Made by a program: the position numbers and the translations under genes. Below are positions 54,952-64,000 of a stretch of DNA of 64,000 bases, piece by piece (the stretch's first letter is position 1; each line of letters opens with the position of its first letter). The stretch comes from Shewanella woodyi ATCC 51908 (lineage in GTDB: Bacteria > Pseudomonadota > Gammaproteobacteria > Enterobacterales > Shewanellaceae), in the NCBI RefSeq assembly GCF_000019525.1, contig NC_010506.1, forward strand, positions 248,001 through 312,000, given 5' to 3'. The notes beneath the pieces are model-generated. The model had not been told where the DNA came from. It made no database searches and saw only the letters and a program-made list of their open reading frames with translations.

Positions 54952-56376
54952 GTGTCTGCTTTGCTAACTGATGTCGAATTCGTTGCTCATTTCTCACCTG
55001 AGTTAGGTCAGGATTATCGTGTTGCAAAAAGTTATGTGACCGATGTGCCAACCCAAGCGTTACTTCAAATACGTAGTCTTACCCATAAGCTCACCGAGCT
55101 GTTGGCCCTACCTATGGGGATTACTTTTGATAGTCCTAACCTTTATGACAGAATTGAGACCCTGAACAGTAGGCGGGTTATTAATGTCCGTGTTACTAGG
55201 GCAATGCATAAGCTGCGCGGGGATGGAAATCGTGGTGCACATCCCGAAAAATATCACCTTACCTCTGAGCAGTTACAGCAATTAAGTGAGAAATCCATAG
55301 AGAGGCTGTTGAGTTTAATCGAGTCTCTCTTCGTTCAAGTAACGGGAAAATCGCTTCCCAAATATCATTTTGAAGCCTTCGACTCTTTGGCCGGACGGGA
55401 TCTCTGCTACCGAGCTGTGATGGAGTCCGATCCTCAAGCTCAGTATCTTGTGGGCATGTCGCTTAAGACGCGAGCCTTGATGCAGCGAGAGCAGGAGCTG
55501 GCCTTAGGTGACGAGCATGATGGAAAGGGATCTGAGCTAGGCTCCTCCTCTGAGACCCTTAAAAAAGCGGAATATTGGTTTGGCCTAGCATCAACAAGTG
55601 AGATGGATGCTCGATATGAGTATGGTGTTGCTAAGATCCATGGCTACAGCGGTGAACCTGATGTTATAGCCGGAGAAGAGGCGATAGCACAGGCGGCTGC
55701 AGCGGGAGTTGTTAATGCCATGGCGCTGCTGGGCTACTTCTATCTCGTGGGAGGCAAGAGCTTAGCTGTCGATAGGGATAAGGCGTTGGATTATCTGCAA
55801 CGGGCCGCGGATCTTGAGCAGTCAGAAGCGATGGCGAACCTTGGTGTGCTCTATTATCAAGAGGGGGCATTGACTCAGGCTTATCAATTTATCGCTAAAG
55901 CCGCTCAGGCAGGGTTTCCTCATGCCCAATACCATTTGGCTTTAATGCTCGCCAGAGGTGAAGGCTGTGAAGTCGATCCCCTTGGGAGTGAGCAGTGGAT
56001 GGCGGAAGCGGCTGAACTGGGTCAGATCGATGCCATGTTCTCCCGTGCGCAATCCATGCTAAACGATGATAATGCATTTGGAACCGATCTCTCCCAAGCT
56101 GAGCTTTATCTTCGTGAAGTGATCAAGTATGGACACAGTGTGCCGGCCATGATTGAGCTTAGTATCGCCCTTGCTGATGGGGTATTGGGCAGAATTGATG
56201 TGGTGGGAAGTGCATCCTTACTCAAGTTGGCCCGTGAACATGGTAATGAGCATGAGCTATCAGTGATCTCCCCCCTTTGGGACTCACTTTCTCAGCAAGT
56301 TGAAAATGTGATTGCCGTGACTAAGAACAAGGCTGAGTTGGTTGCGTTAAAGCGGGCACAAGAGTTACTAGCTTAG
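54952..56376 (+). CDS. Sel1-repeat (TPR-like) protein with N-terminal DUF4145-like domain
   Basis: A protein of about 470 residues. The N-terminal 130 residues (LLQIRSLTHKLTELLALP, KLRGDGNRGAHPEKYHL) resemble the DUF4145 domain often seen in defence or nuclease-associated proteins. Residues 160-440 carry several Sel1-type repeats such as AAAAGVVNAMALLGYFYLVG and AAQAGFPHAQYHLALMLARG. The start is uncertain: GTG at 54952, or TTG at 54961, which has ggag eight bases upstream. A scaffold role in protein interaction is likely. Confidence 0.8.
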   Translation: MSALLTDVEFVAHFSPELGQDYRVAKSYVTDVPTQALLQIRSLTHKLTELLALPMGITFDSPNLYDRIETLNSRRVINVRVTRAMHKLRGDGNRGAHPEKYHLTSEQLQQLSEKSIERLLSLIESLFVQVTGKSLPKYHFEAFDSLAGRDLCYRAVMESDPQAQYLVGMSLKTRALMQREQELALGDEHDGKGSELGSSSETLKKAEYWFGLASTSEMDARYEYGVAKIHGYSGEPDVIAGEEAIAQAAAAGVVNAMALLGYFYLVGGKSLAVDRDKALDYLQRAADLEQSEAMANLGVLYYQEGALTQAYQFIAKAAQAGFPHAQYHLALMLARGEGCEVDPLGSEQWMAEAAELGQIDAMFSRAQSMLNDDNAFGTDLSQAELYLREVIKYGHSVPAMIELSIALADGVLGRIDVVGSASLLKLAREHGNEHELSVISPLWDSLSQQVENVIAVTKNKAELVALKRAQELLA

Positions 56377-56456
56377 CTTCATCATATTCATGTTGAAAAA
56401 GCCAAACAAGTATTGCATGCAATATCCTAAATGATTACATTAAGCTTTCATTTATT

Positions 56457-57716
56457 ATGGTCGTAATGGCCGAGAAAGAGGGTATTGTGAACAGAACCCC
56501 CGATAATCAGCAGCTTGATGATATTGCCAAGGATTATGTCAAATTGGTGCTTGCTGTTGGCTTGCATGATGCTAGCTATGTTGATGCTTACTATGGCCCT
56601 GAATCTTGGCGTGAGAAGTGCCAGCTGCAACCATTAAGGTCACTTAAACGTGATGTCGCAGCTCTGTTAGGTAGACTTGGTGCTCTTAAACTTACTGGTG
56701 GGGACAGACGTTTGCTTGAACGTCAGGAGTTCTTGGGTAAGCAGCTAGCCTCGGTTGAGTATTACATTAACCACCTGCTGGGGAGTGAAAGCTGTTTTGC
56801 CACTGAGTCAACAGGCCTGTATGACACCCAAGCTGAGATCTTCTCTCCTGAAAGCTTTCAACCTGCGCTTGATGATATCGATTGTTTGTTACCCGGCAGT
56901 GGAGAGCTAACAGGGCGCTTCGATGCCTATCGGGCACAGTTCATTGTGCCTGAACATCAGATCCCTAAGGTATTTTCTGCCGCGGTCGAAAAATCCCGTG
57001 AGCTCACTTCTACCTATATTGACCTGCCTGAAAATGAGAGCTTTCGTATCGAGTTCGTCAATGACAAGGTGTGGAGTGCTTATAACTGGTATCAAGGAGA
57101 TTATCAGAGTCTAATTCAGCTGAATCAAGATCAGCCCCTCTACCTAGAGCGGTGTATGCAGCTTGCCAGTCATGAAGGTTACCCCGGCCACCATCTGTTT
57201 AACCTCCTACAGGAGAGAGAGCTGGTAAGAGAAGCTCAGTGGTTTGAATACGCCATCTATCCCCTGTATAGCCCGATCTCTTTTCTTTCAGAGGGAAGCG
57301 CAAACTATGGCTTGAGTCTTATCATGTCAGATTGTGAGTTGATTGAATTCGAGCATGAGCATTTGATGCCACTAGCTGGAATGACGGGAGATATTGAGCA
57401 TTATCATAAAGTATTAAGGTGTTATAAGCAGCTGGCGCACCTAGACAACTCGGTTTGTCAGCAGTTGATTGATGGGAAGGTTTCGCCAAATGAAGCTGAG
57501 AGTCTCTTGGTCCGGTTTGGCCTGTATAGTGAGTCTCGTGCTAAGCAAAGAGTCAAATTTTATCAAGCAAATAGAGCCTATGTGATTAACTACAATCATG
57601 GTGAGGATAGTGTTGCGCGCTGGGTTGAGCGAGGAGAAGCTGATAAAAATGAACGCTGGAAGCGATTTGAATCCTTACTAAAACGACCATTAATGGCTTC
57701 GCAATTTGTGAGTTAA
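56457..57716 (+). CDS. DUF885-family zinc-peptidase-like protein
   Basis: A protein of about 410-419 residues with the family motif HEGYPGHHLFNLL near residue 239 (candidate zinc ligands) and EGSANYGLSL further on. Members resemble zincin peptidases. The ATG at 56457 gives the longest form; a GTG at 56487 is preceded by aagaggg with good spacing and may be the real start. No signal peptide is evident, so it is probably cytoplasmic. Confidence 0.8.
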   Translation: MVVMAEKEGIVNRTPDNQQLDDIAKDYVKLVLAVGLHDASYVDAYYGPESWREKCQLQPLRSLKRDVAALLGRLGALKLTGGDRRLLERQEFLGKQLASVEYYINHLLGSESCFATESTGLYDTQAEIFSPESFQPALDDIDCLLPGSGELTGRFDAYRAQFIVPEHQIPKVFSAAVEKSRELTSTYIDLPENESFRIEFVNDKVWSAYNWYQGDYQSLIQLNQDQPLYLERCMQLASHEGYPGHHLFNLLQERELVREAQWFEYAIYPLYSPISFLSEGSANYGLSLIMSDCELIEFEHEHLMPLAGMTGDIEHYHKVLRCYKQLAHLDNSVCQQLIDGKVSPNEAESLLVRFGLYSESRAKQRVKFYQANRAYVINYNHGEDSVARWVERGEADKNERWKRFESLLKRPLMASQFVS

Positions 57717-57738
57717 CACACTAGGTTTGGTAAAACGA

Positions 57739-57764
57739 AAAACGCCTGCCAAGGCAAGCGTTTT
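57739..57764 (+). terminator. Terminator after the DUF885 gene
   Basis: A stem formed by aaaacgc and gcgtttt with an inner tgcc/ggca pair, 22 bases after the stop, ending in a T-run. Confidence 0.85.
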
Positions 57765-57782
57765 AGTGTTATTCATAGATAT

Positions 57783-58048
57783 ATATACCCAAGCTACTTG
57801 GAAATGCAGGATTCAGTGGGAATTTAATGCACTTTAGGCAAGGCATTGATTGTAGGTAATGGCTATTCCCTTGGCAAAATCAATAACGCAGAATAAAGAG
57901 CATTAAAACCCATCGTAGAAGGCTTTGCGCAAGCCCACTTCGTTGTTGCATTCGCTTAAAAGGGAGTAACCATTCCTACGCAAATGCGTCTAGAATTGAA
58001 CTCGCGCAACGCCTCTGAAACGAGCATTCTCAGGTAGTTTGGGTATAT
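57783..58048. mobile_element. MITE-like inverted-repeat element, 266 bp
   Basis: The ends are inverted copies: atatacccaagctacttgg at the left and, on the other strand, atatacccaaactacctga at the right, matching at 21 of 25 positions over the full ends. The interior is also an imperfect long palindrome (gtaggtaatggctattccc near 57852 against the complement of gggagtaaccattcctac near 57963). No gene inside. Non-autonomous miniature elements with this look are common in marine gammaproteobacteria. No target duplication could be made out. Confidence 0.72.
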
Positions 58049-58055
58049 CTAAATA

Positions 58056-58418
58056 CTAACTAGGATCATGTTCAAATGTGCGACCTTGATGGGGCTTAGC
58101 TTGGTGGCGCTCAGTGCCAAATCTAGCCTCTTGGAATGGACCCTGATCTTGAGCACTATCTGATTGGTAGAAACCACTCTCTTGCTTTGCTTGACCAGCT
58201 TGGGCCTGTTGTTGGCGGAAGCGAGCAAGTTGCCTCTTCATAAAGATACGGCCAAATAGACTAAGTAAAATAAAGCTGATGGCGCCGATTAACAGTACGA
58301 AAGGAAGCGCGATTAAGGTCAGTGTAATAACAGCGAGTCCAATGGCAAACGCCATCCAGCCTCTAGCACCGGAGAATCTAGTCTGGAAAGGTGATTGCTG
58401 AAATTGGCTATAGATCAT
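58056..58418 (-). CDS. Small membrane protein of unknown function
   Basis: A 120-residue protein with one long hydrophobic stretch (about residues 21-55, enough for two helices) and a hydrophilic Gln/His-rich C-terminal tail of about 60 residues. I do not recognise a family. The gene stands alone beside the MITE-like element. Confidence 0.65.
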   Translation of the reverse strand: MIYSQFQQSPFQTRFSGARGWMAFAIGLAVITLTLIALPFVLLIGAISFILLSLFGRIFMKRQLARFRQQQAQAGQAKQESGFYQSDSAQDQGPFQEARFGTERHQAKPHQGRTFEHDPS

Positions 58419-58763
58419 AAGAGCTCCAAAAAATTAACTGATCTCTAGTTTGCATAAATTTTAATCTAAGATCACGTTAATTTCAGTTAACCTAATCGAT
58501 TTTCTTTTTCTATTCAGGAAAGGTTCAGTCTTTTGTTGTCTTTTTTAGTCTCTATTGGGTGTGAAAATTGTACACCTTGCTTAACTAAGTAGCAGATCCT
58601 TCTGTCTAAAGACTGATTTTAGTCAGGATGCTACTTTCTCGAATGGGTTTATGTGATCATATCATACGGCTTCGCCGTAAAAGCTAATTTAGCGTTATGG
58701 GGCTTATATTGATTGGTATTCGCTCCATGTCCGTTCGTTAATCTCACTTTCTGCAGATAAATT
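58419..58763. other. Spacer with hairpins upstream of the chemoreceptor gene
   Basis: A 345-base spacer. A long hairpin pairs gtagca/tcct (58589-58600) with aggatgctac (58625-58634), with a further ctaaa/tttag pair inside, followed by tttctc; a second small hairpin is acggcttcgccgt (58666-58678). They may be terminators for upstream transcription or leader structures of the chemoreceptor mRNA. No gene seen. Confidence 0.5.
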
Positions 58764-60635
58764 ATGAAATCTCACTCGCTTAAGAAAAAAATCTTGTTTT
58801 CTGTCGTTATCGCACTCTCGCTGGTGATCGTTTTGCTCTCTTGGCAAAGCTATTTGAGTCAGAAGGAGCAACTACAGCAAAGTAGTCTAGAGCAGGTTCA
58901 GAGGCTGGGGAGTCAACAAGCCCATAATATTCAACAGTGGTTTGCTGTTCGTGAAAATATAATCAAAGCCTTGGGCTCACAATCTCTGTATAACCCGCTT
59001 AATCCTTTAAAGCAGGCACAGGTGTCGGGAGATTTTGAGCTGACCTATTTTGGCTCAAACGATGGCGTGATGTATGACTCAGATCCTTCGATTAATCGTG
59101 ATGGTTATGATCCTCGCAGCCGTGGTTGGTACCAAGAAGCGATGAATCAAGGTGGCTTAATTGTGACTAAGCCTTACGTTGATGTTGCTTATAATATTCT
59201 TGTTGTGACACTGGCACAGTCAACCACTGGTGGTGTTGTAGGTGGGGATTTGCCGATCGCGGGTATTGTCGATGATATTGAGCGCATGGCGTTGCCAGCA
59301 GATGGCTACGCTGTGCTAATGCACAAAGATGGTACCGTTATCGCTTATAAAAATGCGGGTAAAGCGATGCGCCCTGCCTATGAAATTGATAATGACCTAT
59401 CACATGGATTGCCAGCGATGAGTCAATCAAGCAATGCTTTTACGCCAGCTTACTTTGAAAGTGAAAGTCGTGAAAAGCTGCTATGGGGCGTGAGTATTCC
59501 TGATACCGATTGGGAACTGGTATTGGTGTTGGATAGGCAGACGCTGGAAGCGCCGTTATCTTCACTCTTGATTAAGCAGTTAGGCCTATCTCTTATCATC
59601 TTAATTGCCAGTGTATTGGCTATCTCTGCATTGGTGAATATCTTGCTGGGGCCACTTTCCAAAGTATCACAGGCGCTAGCAAAAATTGCCGATGGTAATG
59701 GCGATCTGACCCAGAGAATTGAGGTCGAAAGTGATGATGAGGTGGGTGTACTTGCTGAGAGTTTTAACCGTTTTGTTGGTAGTCAACATGAGTTAATTAC
59801 TCATATTCGTCAGTTAGCAACTGAGTTAGATCTCGATGCTGAGCGAAGCCTAAACACGAACCAAGCTGCTGTGCAGGAGTTGCAGAGACAGCAGCAAGAG
59901 GTAGCCATGGTTGCTACCGCGGTGACAGAGATGTCTTGTGCCACGCAGGAGATCGCATCAAATGCCGAAAATACAGCCACGGCTGCGCAACAATCATCAT
60001 CGAGTAGTGAGCAGGGAAAGAATCAGGTTGATCAGACACGCCACTCGATTAACTCTCTGGCCAGCGAAGTGACGCTAGCAACGGAAGTGATTGGTGATCT
60101 TAGTCAACATGCCCAGTCAATCTCAGGGATCTTATCGACGATTCAGGGGATAGCAGAGCAGACTAACCTGTTAGCACTTAATGCCGCGATTGAAGCCGCT
60201 AGAGCAGGTGAACAGGGGCGCGGATTTGCTGTGGTAGCCGATGAGGTGCGTGTATTGTCTCGTCGAACTCAAGATTCAACCCAAGAGATCCACGCTACCA
60301 TAGAGACTTTACAGCAGATGACGGCACGAGCGGTGCAGCTAATGAAAACCAGTCAGGAGTTGGCGGGAAATAGTGTGAACGATGCCGATGAGGCTGCGCT
60401 GGCATTAGAGGAGATAACTCAAGCTGTGTCACTTATCTCTGACATGGCAGGACAGATAGCGACAGCTGCAGAGGAACAGACTCAAGTGACCGCTGAGATC
60501 ACCCAAAATACCATAGCGATTAAAGATGTCACCGATGATATTACTGGTTCGGCTATGGATACCTTAGAGCATGCTCAACAGCTTAAGCAAAGAGCCAATG
60601 ACTTAAATACTAAGGTCGCCACTTTTATTCTATAA
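58764..60635 (+). CDS. Methyl-accepting chemotaxis protein with dCache sensor
   Basis: A 623-residue chemoreceptor. Membrane segments lie near residues 10-30 and 270-292. Between them is a periplasmic dCache-type domain with [14 protein letters not shown], a pattern often binding amino acids or other small ligands. A HAMP domain and a long coiled-coil signalling domain follow, with the hairpin tip [20 protein letters not shown]. It signals to CheA and CheW. The ligand is not deducible. Confidence 0.93.
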   Translation: MKSHSLKKKILFSVVIALSLVIVLLSWQSYLSQKEQLQQSSLEQVQRLGSQQAHNIQQWFAVRENIIKALGSQSLYNPLNPLKQAQVSGDFELTYFGSNDGVMYDSDPSINRDGYDPRSRGWYQEAMNQGGLIVTKPYVDVAYNILVVTLAQSTTGGVVGGDLPIAGIVDDIERMALPADGYAVLMHKDGTVIAYKNAGKAMRPAYEIDNDLSHGLPAMSQSSNAFTPAYFESESREKLLWGVSIPDTDWELVLVLDRQTLEAPLSSLLIKQLGLSLIILIASVLAISALVNILLGPLSKVSQALAKIADGNGDLTQRIEVESDDEVGVLAESFNRFVGSQHELITHIRQLATELDLDAERSLNTNQAAVQELQRQQQEVAMVATAVTEMSCATQEIASNAENTATAAQQSSSSSEQGKNQVDQTRHSINSLASEVTLATEVIGDLSQHAQSISGILSTIQGIAEQTNLLALNAAIEAARAGEQGRGFAVVADEVRVLSRRTQDSTQEIHATIETLQQMTARAVQLMKTSQELAGNSVNDADEAALALEEITQAVSLISDMAGQIATAAEEQTQVTAEITQNTIAIKDVTDDITGSAMDTLEHAQQLKQRANDLNTKVATFIL

Positions 60636-60646
60636 AGTCGTAGTTA

Positions 60647-60673
60647 GATGAGCCTGTTATCAGGCTCATCTTT
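60647..60673. terminator. Bidirectional terminator chemoreceptor / LysR gene
   Basis: A 10-base perfect stem, gatgagcctg and caggctcatc, with a 4-base loop and three Ts, between two convergent genes. Confidence 0.9.
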
Positions 60674-60678
60674 CATCT

Positions 60679-61635
60679 CTAGTTAAAGGCCTTGGCCACA
60701 CTCTTGCAAATCGTGTCTCTGACCCATCTGTGTCCTGGCTCCTCATCGTTTCTCTCATGCCACAGCAACACATAAGCTAGTGGAATAAACTCAAACGGCA
60801 ATGCCAACTCCACGAGCGGATATAGCTTTATCGCATGTCGAGCAAAGCTGGAGGGGAGTGTAAAGATAAGATCGCTATGGGCGCATACACTTGCAGCGCC
60901 GTAAAAGTCAGGGACTGTGGTACTTAATCTGCGTCTGTGCCCCAGCTCGGCAAGATGATAGTCCAGTGCCCACCAATCGTTACCTTCACAGCGTACTTGC
61001 ACATGAGACATCTCAAGGTAGACCTGAAGATCCCACTGCTTTGCGGCTACGGCGGCAAGAATTGGGTGGTCCTCTCTAACAAGGCATACCTGATGGTCGG
61101 TAAATAGGGTTTGGTGAGCGATACCATCTGGCAAGTGATCTATCTGGAAGTCTGATTGTGGATGGAGATCTCGCCCTGATATTCCAAAATCTATCTGGCC
61201 ATTCTGAAGTGACTGTATCGATTGCTCCATCCACACATAACTGTCTAGCTTTAGGTTAGGAGCATTATTGAGAATAGGCCCGATAAAGTAGGGGAGTAAG
61301 GTCTCATAGGCACTCTCTACCATGGCAAATGAGAAGTGACGATCACTGCTGGCGGGCACGAAACTAGGAGGCTGTGTGAGTTGATAAAGTCCCTGCAACA
61401 TATCTGGCAACTTAGTGCCGAGCTGCATGGCGTGTGAGGTGGGCTTGAGTCCGTGGGATGTACGAATAAACAGAGGATCGCCAAGGGCTTCGCGCAAACG
61501 ATTAAGGCTCTTACTCAATGCCGATTGACTGACATGGAGACGACTTGCCGCACGAGTCACACTTTGCTCTTCAAGCAGCACCTGCAAAATAACCAGCAGG
61601 TTAAGATCTATTCTCGATAGATTATCTAAACTCAT
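60679..61635 (-). CDS. LysR-family regulator divergent from an efflux gene
   Basis: A 318-residue LysR regulator with a clear N-terminal helix-turn-helix (VTRAASRLHVSQSALSKSLN, GDPLFIRTSHGLKPT). It is divergent from the Bcr/CflA-type transporter with about 107 bases between starts, so it probably regulates that gene. The effector is unknown. Confidence 0.9.
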   Translation of the reverse strand: MSLDNLSRIDLNLLVILQVLLEEQSVTRAASRLHVSQSALSKSLNRLREALGDPLFIRTSHGLKPTSHAMQLGTKLPDMLQGLYQLTQPPSFVPASSDRHFSFAMVESAYETLLPYFIGPILNNAPNLKLDSYVWMEQSIQSLQNGQIDFGISGRDLHPQSDFQIDHLPDGIAHQTLFTDHQVCLVREDHPILAAVAAKQWDLQVYLEMSHVQVRCEGNDWWALDYHLAELGHRRRLSTTVPDFYGAASVCAHSDLIFTLPSSFARHAIKLYPLVELALPFEFIPLAYVLLWHERNDEEPGHRWVRDTICKSVAKAFN

Positions 61636-61742
61636 TAGATATTCCTAAAAGGAAATTCATTCCTGAAATTATACCATTTCTGTTCATAACATGAGTCAGT
61701 TAAAATTTCTCCATTGAAAATTGTTCCATCTTGAGAGAACCC

Positions 61743-62945
61743 ATGCGTCGTAATCTGTTACCTATCTTAATGTCAATGGTGGTATTAAGTCCTTTAGCCA
61801 TCGATATCTACCTGCCCTCTATGCCTGCGATGGCGACTGAGTTTGCTGTGTCTGCCAGTGATGTGCAGTCAACCTTAATCCTTTTCCTGTTTGCGATGGG
61901 TGTGGGTCAGATAGTGATAGGTCCTTTAGCGGATCGTTTTGGTCGCCGTCCAATCGCATTGGGTGGTGTGTTGTTGTATATCGCCAGCAGCATATTGGCT
62001 GCTGTTGCTATGGAGTTTCACTGGTTACAGATAGCAAGGGTGCTACAGGGACTAGCTGCCTGCTCCACCTCGATAGTGGTGTTTAGTGCTGTTCGCGACT
62101 GTTTTACGCCTAAAGAGGGGGCCCGTTACTACAGTTATCTCAATGGGGTTATCTGTGTTATTCCAGCCTTAGCCCCAACATTAGGTGGCCTGCTTGCTCT
62201 GCAGTTTGGTTGGCGTTCAACCTTCGTATTTATGACGCTTTACGCCATTGTAATGATGATCTTGATTGGCTATCGCCTTCCAGAAACTCGTCCTGCAAAC
62301 ACAGTAACGACTGGTCCACTCTATCGTTGGTCACGCTATCAGCCAGTACTTGTTGAGCCACACTTTGTCTTCTATGCACTTTGTTGTATGGCTGGTATGG
62401 CATCAATTTTAAGCTATGTTTCATATGCACCTGTTTGGCTTATCGATAATTTGGGCGTATCAGAGTTAACCTTTAGTGGCCTGTTTGGACTCAATGCGGT
62501 CGTTAATATCGCAGCCTGTTTTGCAGCACCTATGGTGATCAATCGATTAGGTAACCGTCCGACTGTGATATTAGCTCTGGTTACTATGCTCGCGTCAGCA
62601 CTTATTCAAGTGTTATTGCAGGGCGTAGGGCCGACTCAAGGCTTAGCAGCTGCATTTAGCTTTATGCTACCTATGATGTTGCTTTGTATTGGCTTTGCTC
62701 TTTTATTGGGCCCTGCAACCAGTATGGCTCTGGCCGCTTTCGGTGAGAGAGCGGGAACAGCAACAGCGATATTAGGCTTTATTCAGATGAGTGGTGCTTC
62801 TTTGATTGCAGGTTTAGTACAGCAAACGGAGTTGACTGCTCCCTATGCGGTGGCAGTTGTGATGGGCGCTCTGACTTCTGGCCTACTCATAGTGATGGCG
62901 ATGTCACGCTTCGATCACTGGCATCAAGAGCAGTATGCTCATTAA
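61743..62945 (+). CDS. Bcr/CflA-family multidrug efflux transporter (MFS)
   Basis: A 400-residue transporter with twelve membrane segments. LSPLAIDIYLPSMPAMATEF and the loop motif GPLADRFGRRPIALGG are signatures of the Bcr/CflA group, which exports drugs such as bicyclomycin and also small peptides or cysteine. The ATG at 61743 with gagag upstream is chosen over a TTG at 61731. Confidence 0.9.
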   Translation: MRRNLLPILMSMVVLSPLAIDIYLPSMPAMATEFAVSASDVQSTLILFLFAMGVGQIVIGPLADRFGRRPIALGGVLLYIASSILAAVAMEFHWLQIARVLQGLAACSTSIVVFSAVRDCFTPKEGARYYSYLNGVICVIPALAPTLGGLLALQFGWRSTFVFMTLYAIVMMILIGYRLPETRPANTVTTGPLYRWSRYQPVLVEPHFVFYALCCMAGMASILSYVSYAPVWLIDNLGVSELTFSGLFGLNAVVNIAACFAAPMVINRLGNRPTVILALVTMLASALIQVLLQGVGPTQGLAAAFSFMLPMMLLCIGFALLLGPATSMALAAFGERAGTATAILGFIQMSGASLIAGLVQQTELTAPYAVAVVMGALTSGLLIVMAMSRFDHWHQEQYAH

Positions 62946-62990
62946 TCTAGCGCTTTAGAGTGAGATGTAAAATTTAAACGAAACACCCTT

Positions 62991-63030
62991 TGCCCGCTGA
63001 CTGCTAACCACAGGAAGTGGGCATTTTTTT
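62991..63030 (+). terminator. Terminator after the efflux gene
   Basis: A stem tgcccgct/agtgggca (one mismatch) followed by seven Ts, about 45 bases after the stop. Confidence 0.8.
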
Positions 63031-63103
63031 GCTCAGGTTAATATCACTTTCTTATACTGATTGATAAACTATCGACAATTCATGATTGATAGAAGAGAGT
63101 GCC

Positions 63104-63697
63104 GTGGCGCGTCCCGTTTGCCCTAAATGTCATTACCCATTAAACGCTTGTCTGTGCTCGAGTATCGAACGGATGCAGGTATCGACAGAGCTGATTGTGT
63201 TACAGGACCCCAGTGAAGTAGGCCATGCTAAGAATAGTGTACGCTTGATGGAGTTAGTGATCCCCGAGACACAAGTTTACGTGGGAGAAACACCGCAAGA
63301 TTTTCAAGCGTTACGTCACTATCTGAATACCTGCGGTAAGCCGGTTTTTCTGGTTTATCCGTCGGATTCGAGCTCTGATGTTGCCGAGACAAGTTTTACT
63401 GAGCAGGCTGTACTGTTACTGCTGGATGGTACTTGGCGAAAAGCCTATAAACTGCTGCAATTAAACCCTTGGCTACAGGACTATCCCGCGCTGCATCTTG
63501 ATCTGACATCGGCATCCAATTATAAGATACGCAAAGCCAGTAGAGCCGACAGTCTATCGACACTGGAAGCGGCGGCTATGATGTTGAAAGCTATTGAACC
63601 TGAGCTGCAGATCACCCCGTTAACCAATGCCTTAGATGCCATGGTTCAACAGCGTATTCGCTCTATGCCTCCGGCGGTTAGAAAACGCTATGAGTAA
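63104..63697 (+). CDS. tRNA-uridine aminocarboxypropyltransferase, DTW domain (TapT-like)
   Basis: A protein of about 197 residues. An N-terminal zinc-like motif CPKCHYPLNACLC is followed by the DTW/TDD core with VYPSDSSS and the hallmark LLDGTWRKAYKL. E. coli TapT makes acp3U at position 47 of tRNA from S-adenosylmethionine. GTG at 63104 with gagag upstream seems the best start; a TTG at 63086 gives six more residues. Confidence 0.88.
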   Translation: MARPVCPKCHYPLNACLCSSIERMQVSTELIVLQDPSEVGHAKNSVRLMELVIPETQVYVGETPQDFQALRHYLNTCGKPVFLVYPSDSSSDVAETSFTEQAVLLLLDGTWRKAYKLLQLNPWLQDYPALHLDLTSASNYKIRKASRADSLSTLEAAAMMLKAIEPELQITPLTNALDAMVQQRIRSMPPAVRKRYE

Positions 63698-63933
63698 GCC
63701 CACTTTTGCTTATGTTGATATACCATTACTGTGATGTATATCAGCCTGTTATGAATGAAATAATATTCTGATCACGCTTATTCTATATTAAATAGTATCT
63801 AATATAGAGAGTCATCTGTGTGACAGGTGATGTGAAAGCTGTGTTAGTTAACTGTCCATGCAGGGAGGCAGTACCAGTAATTTATTAGTGGCGACTGACA
63901 CAGCTTTCCCTCTTTAATAAAACAGTCTTAGTC
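63698..63933. other. Spacer with long structured inverted repeats
   Basis: No gene. It holds an 8-base inverted repeat ctatatta/taatatag (63783-63807) and a large stem of gaaagctgtgttagt (63834-63848) with actgacacagctttc (63894-63908; 14 of 15 pairs) enclosing a smaller ccagtaa/ttagtgg hairpin. This could be an RNA structure or the end of a repeat element. Confidence 0.5.
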
Positions 63934-63946
63934 TTAAGCTGTTTTA
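63918..63946 (-). terminator. Terminator of a leftward gene at the right edge
   Basis: An 8-base stem, taaaacag and ctgtttta, overlaps the stop codon of the partial leftward frame. On the minus strand it is followed by T-containing ttaaag. Confidence 0.55.
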
Positions 63947-64000
63947 TCTGTGGAGAAGTTATCTAAAGTAAATTTAGTCGCATCTTCAGGATGGCCGAAG
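63934..64000 (-). CDS. Possible 3' end of a gene entering from the right
   Basis: On the minus strand an open frame from the right edge reads FGHPEDATKFTLDNFSTDKTA and stops at 63934. It is only 21 residues, with a hairpin over its stop. I do not recognise the family. It may be a real C-terminus or chance. Confidence 0.35.
   Translation of the reverse strand, partial: FGHPEDATKFTLDNFSTDKTA

Overview
The window looks like a chromosomal segment of a marine gammaproteobacterium, most probably Shewanella. The evidence is the dmsEFABGH-type DMSO-respiration locus with an MtrA-like decaheme cytochrome and an MtrB-like barrel, an NrfBCD-type multiheme module, the rsmD-ftsY-ftsE-ftsX-rpoH block and a menD-menH-menC-menE operon. 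The genus is an inference. No tRNA, rRNA, CRISPR array, intact insertion sequence or prophage was seen.

Layout. 1-796: 5' part of a secreted fibronectin-type-III-like repeat protein running off the left edge. 1097-6687: housekeeping block (DUF1145 protein, rsmD, ftsY with a 13-copy 30-bp repeat, ftsE, ftsX, rpoH). 6734-7101: repeat-rich spacer. 7101-12167: menaquinone operon. 12273-36472: a 24-kb catabolic island. 37123-44531: extracellular DMSO reductase operon dmsEFABGH. 44723-46671: two convergent, related LysR regulators. 47163-49842: a small membrane protein and an NrfBCD-like module without NrfA. 49954-54900: Lrp regulator, amino-acid permease, TonB-like, TerB-like, DUF2780 and membrane proteins. 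54952-57716: Sel1-repeat protein and DUF885 peptidase-like protein. 57783-58048: MITE-like element. 58056-63697: membrane protein, chemoreceptor, LysR/Bcr-type efflux pair and a DTW-domain tRNA-modifying enzyme.

The most interesting part is the island. One operon, read leftward, encodes a TonB-dependent receptor, a nitrilase, a phenylacetaldoxime-dehydratase-like enzyme and an AraC regulator. Next to it lies a phenylacetate set: paaA, B, C, D, E, G, I, J, K, X, Y, Z and a fused hydratase/dehydrogenase that probably replaces paaF and paaH. On the far side are a LuxR-type regulator, an amidase of the indoleacetamide-hydrolase type and a second TonB-dependent receptor. Together the genes predict uptake of an arylacetaldoxime or nitrile, dehydration to the nitrile, hydrolysis to arylacetic acid, CoA activation, epoxidation, ring opening and beta-oxidation. 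The steps are known individually; their combination here is inferred from gene content.

The second theme is anaerobic respiration. The men operon makes menaquinone, NrfCD-like proteins could oxidise menaquinol, the pentaheme protein could carry electrons in the periplasm, and DmsE/DmsF could pass electrons through the outer membrane to the DmsA lipoprotein. The link between NrfBCD and Dms is a hypothesis.
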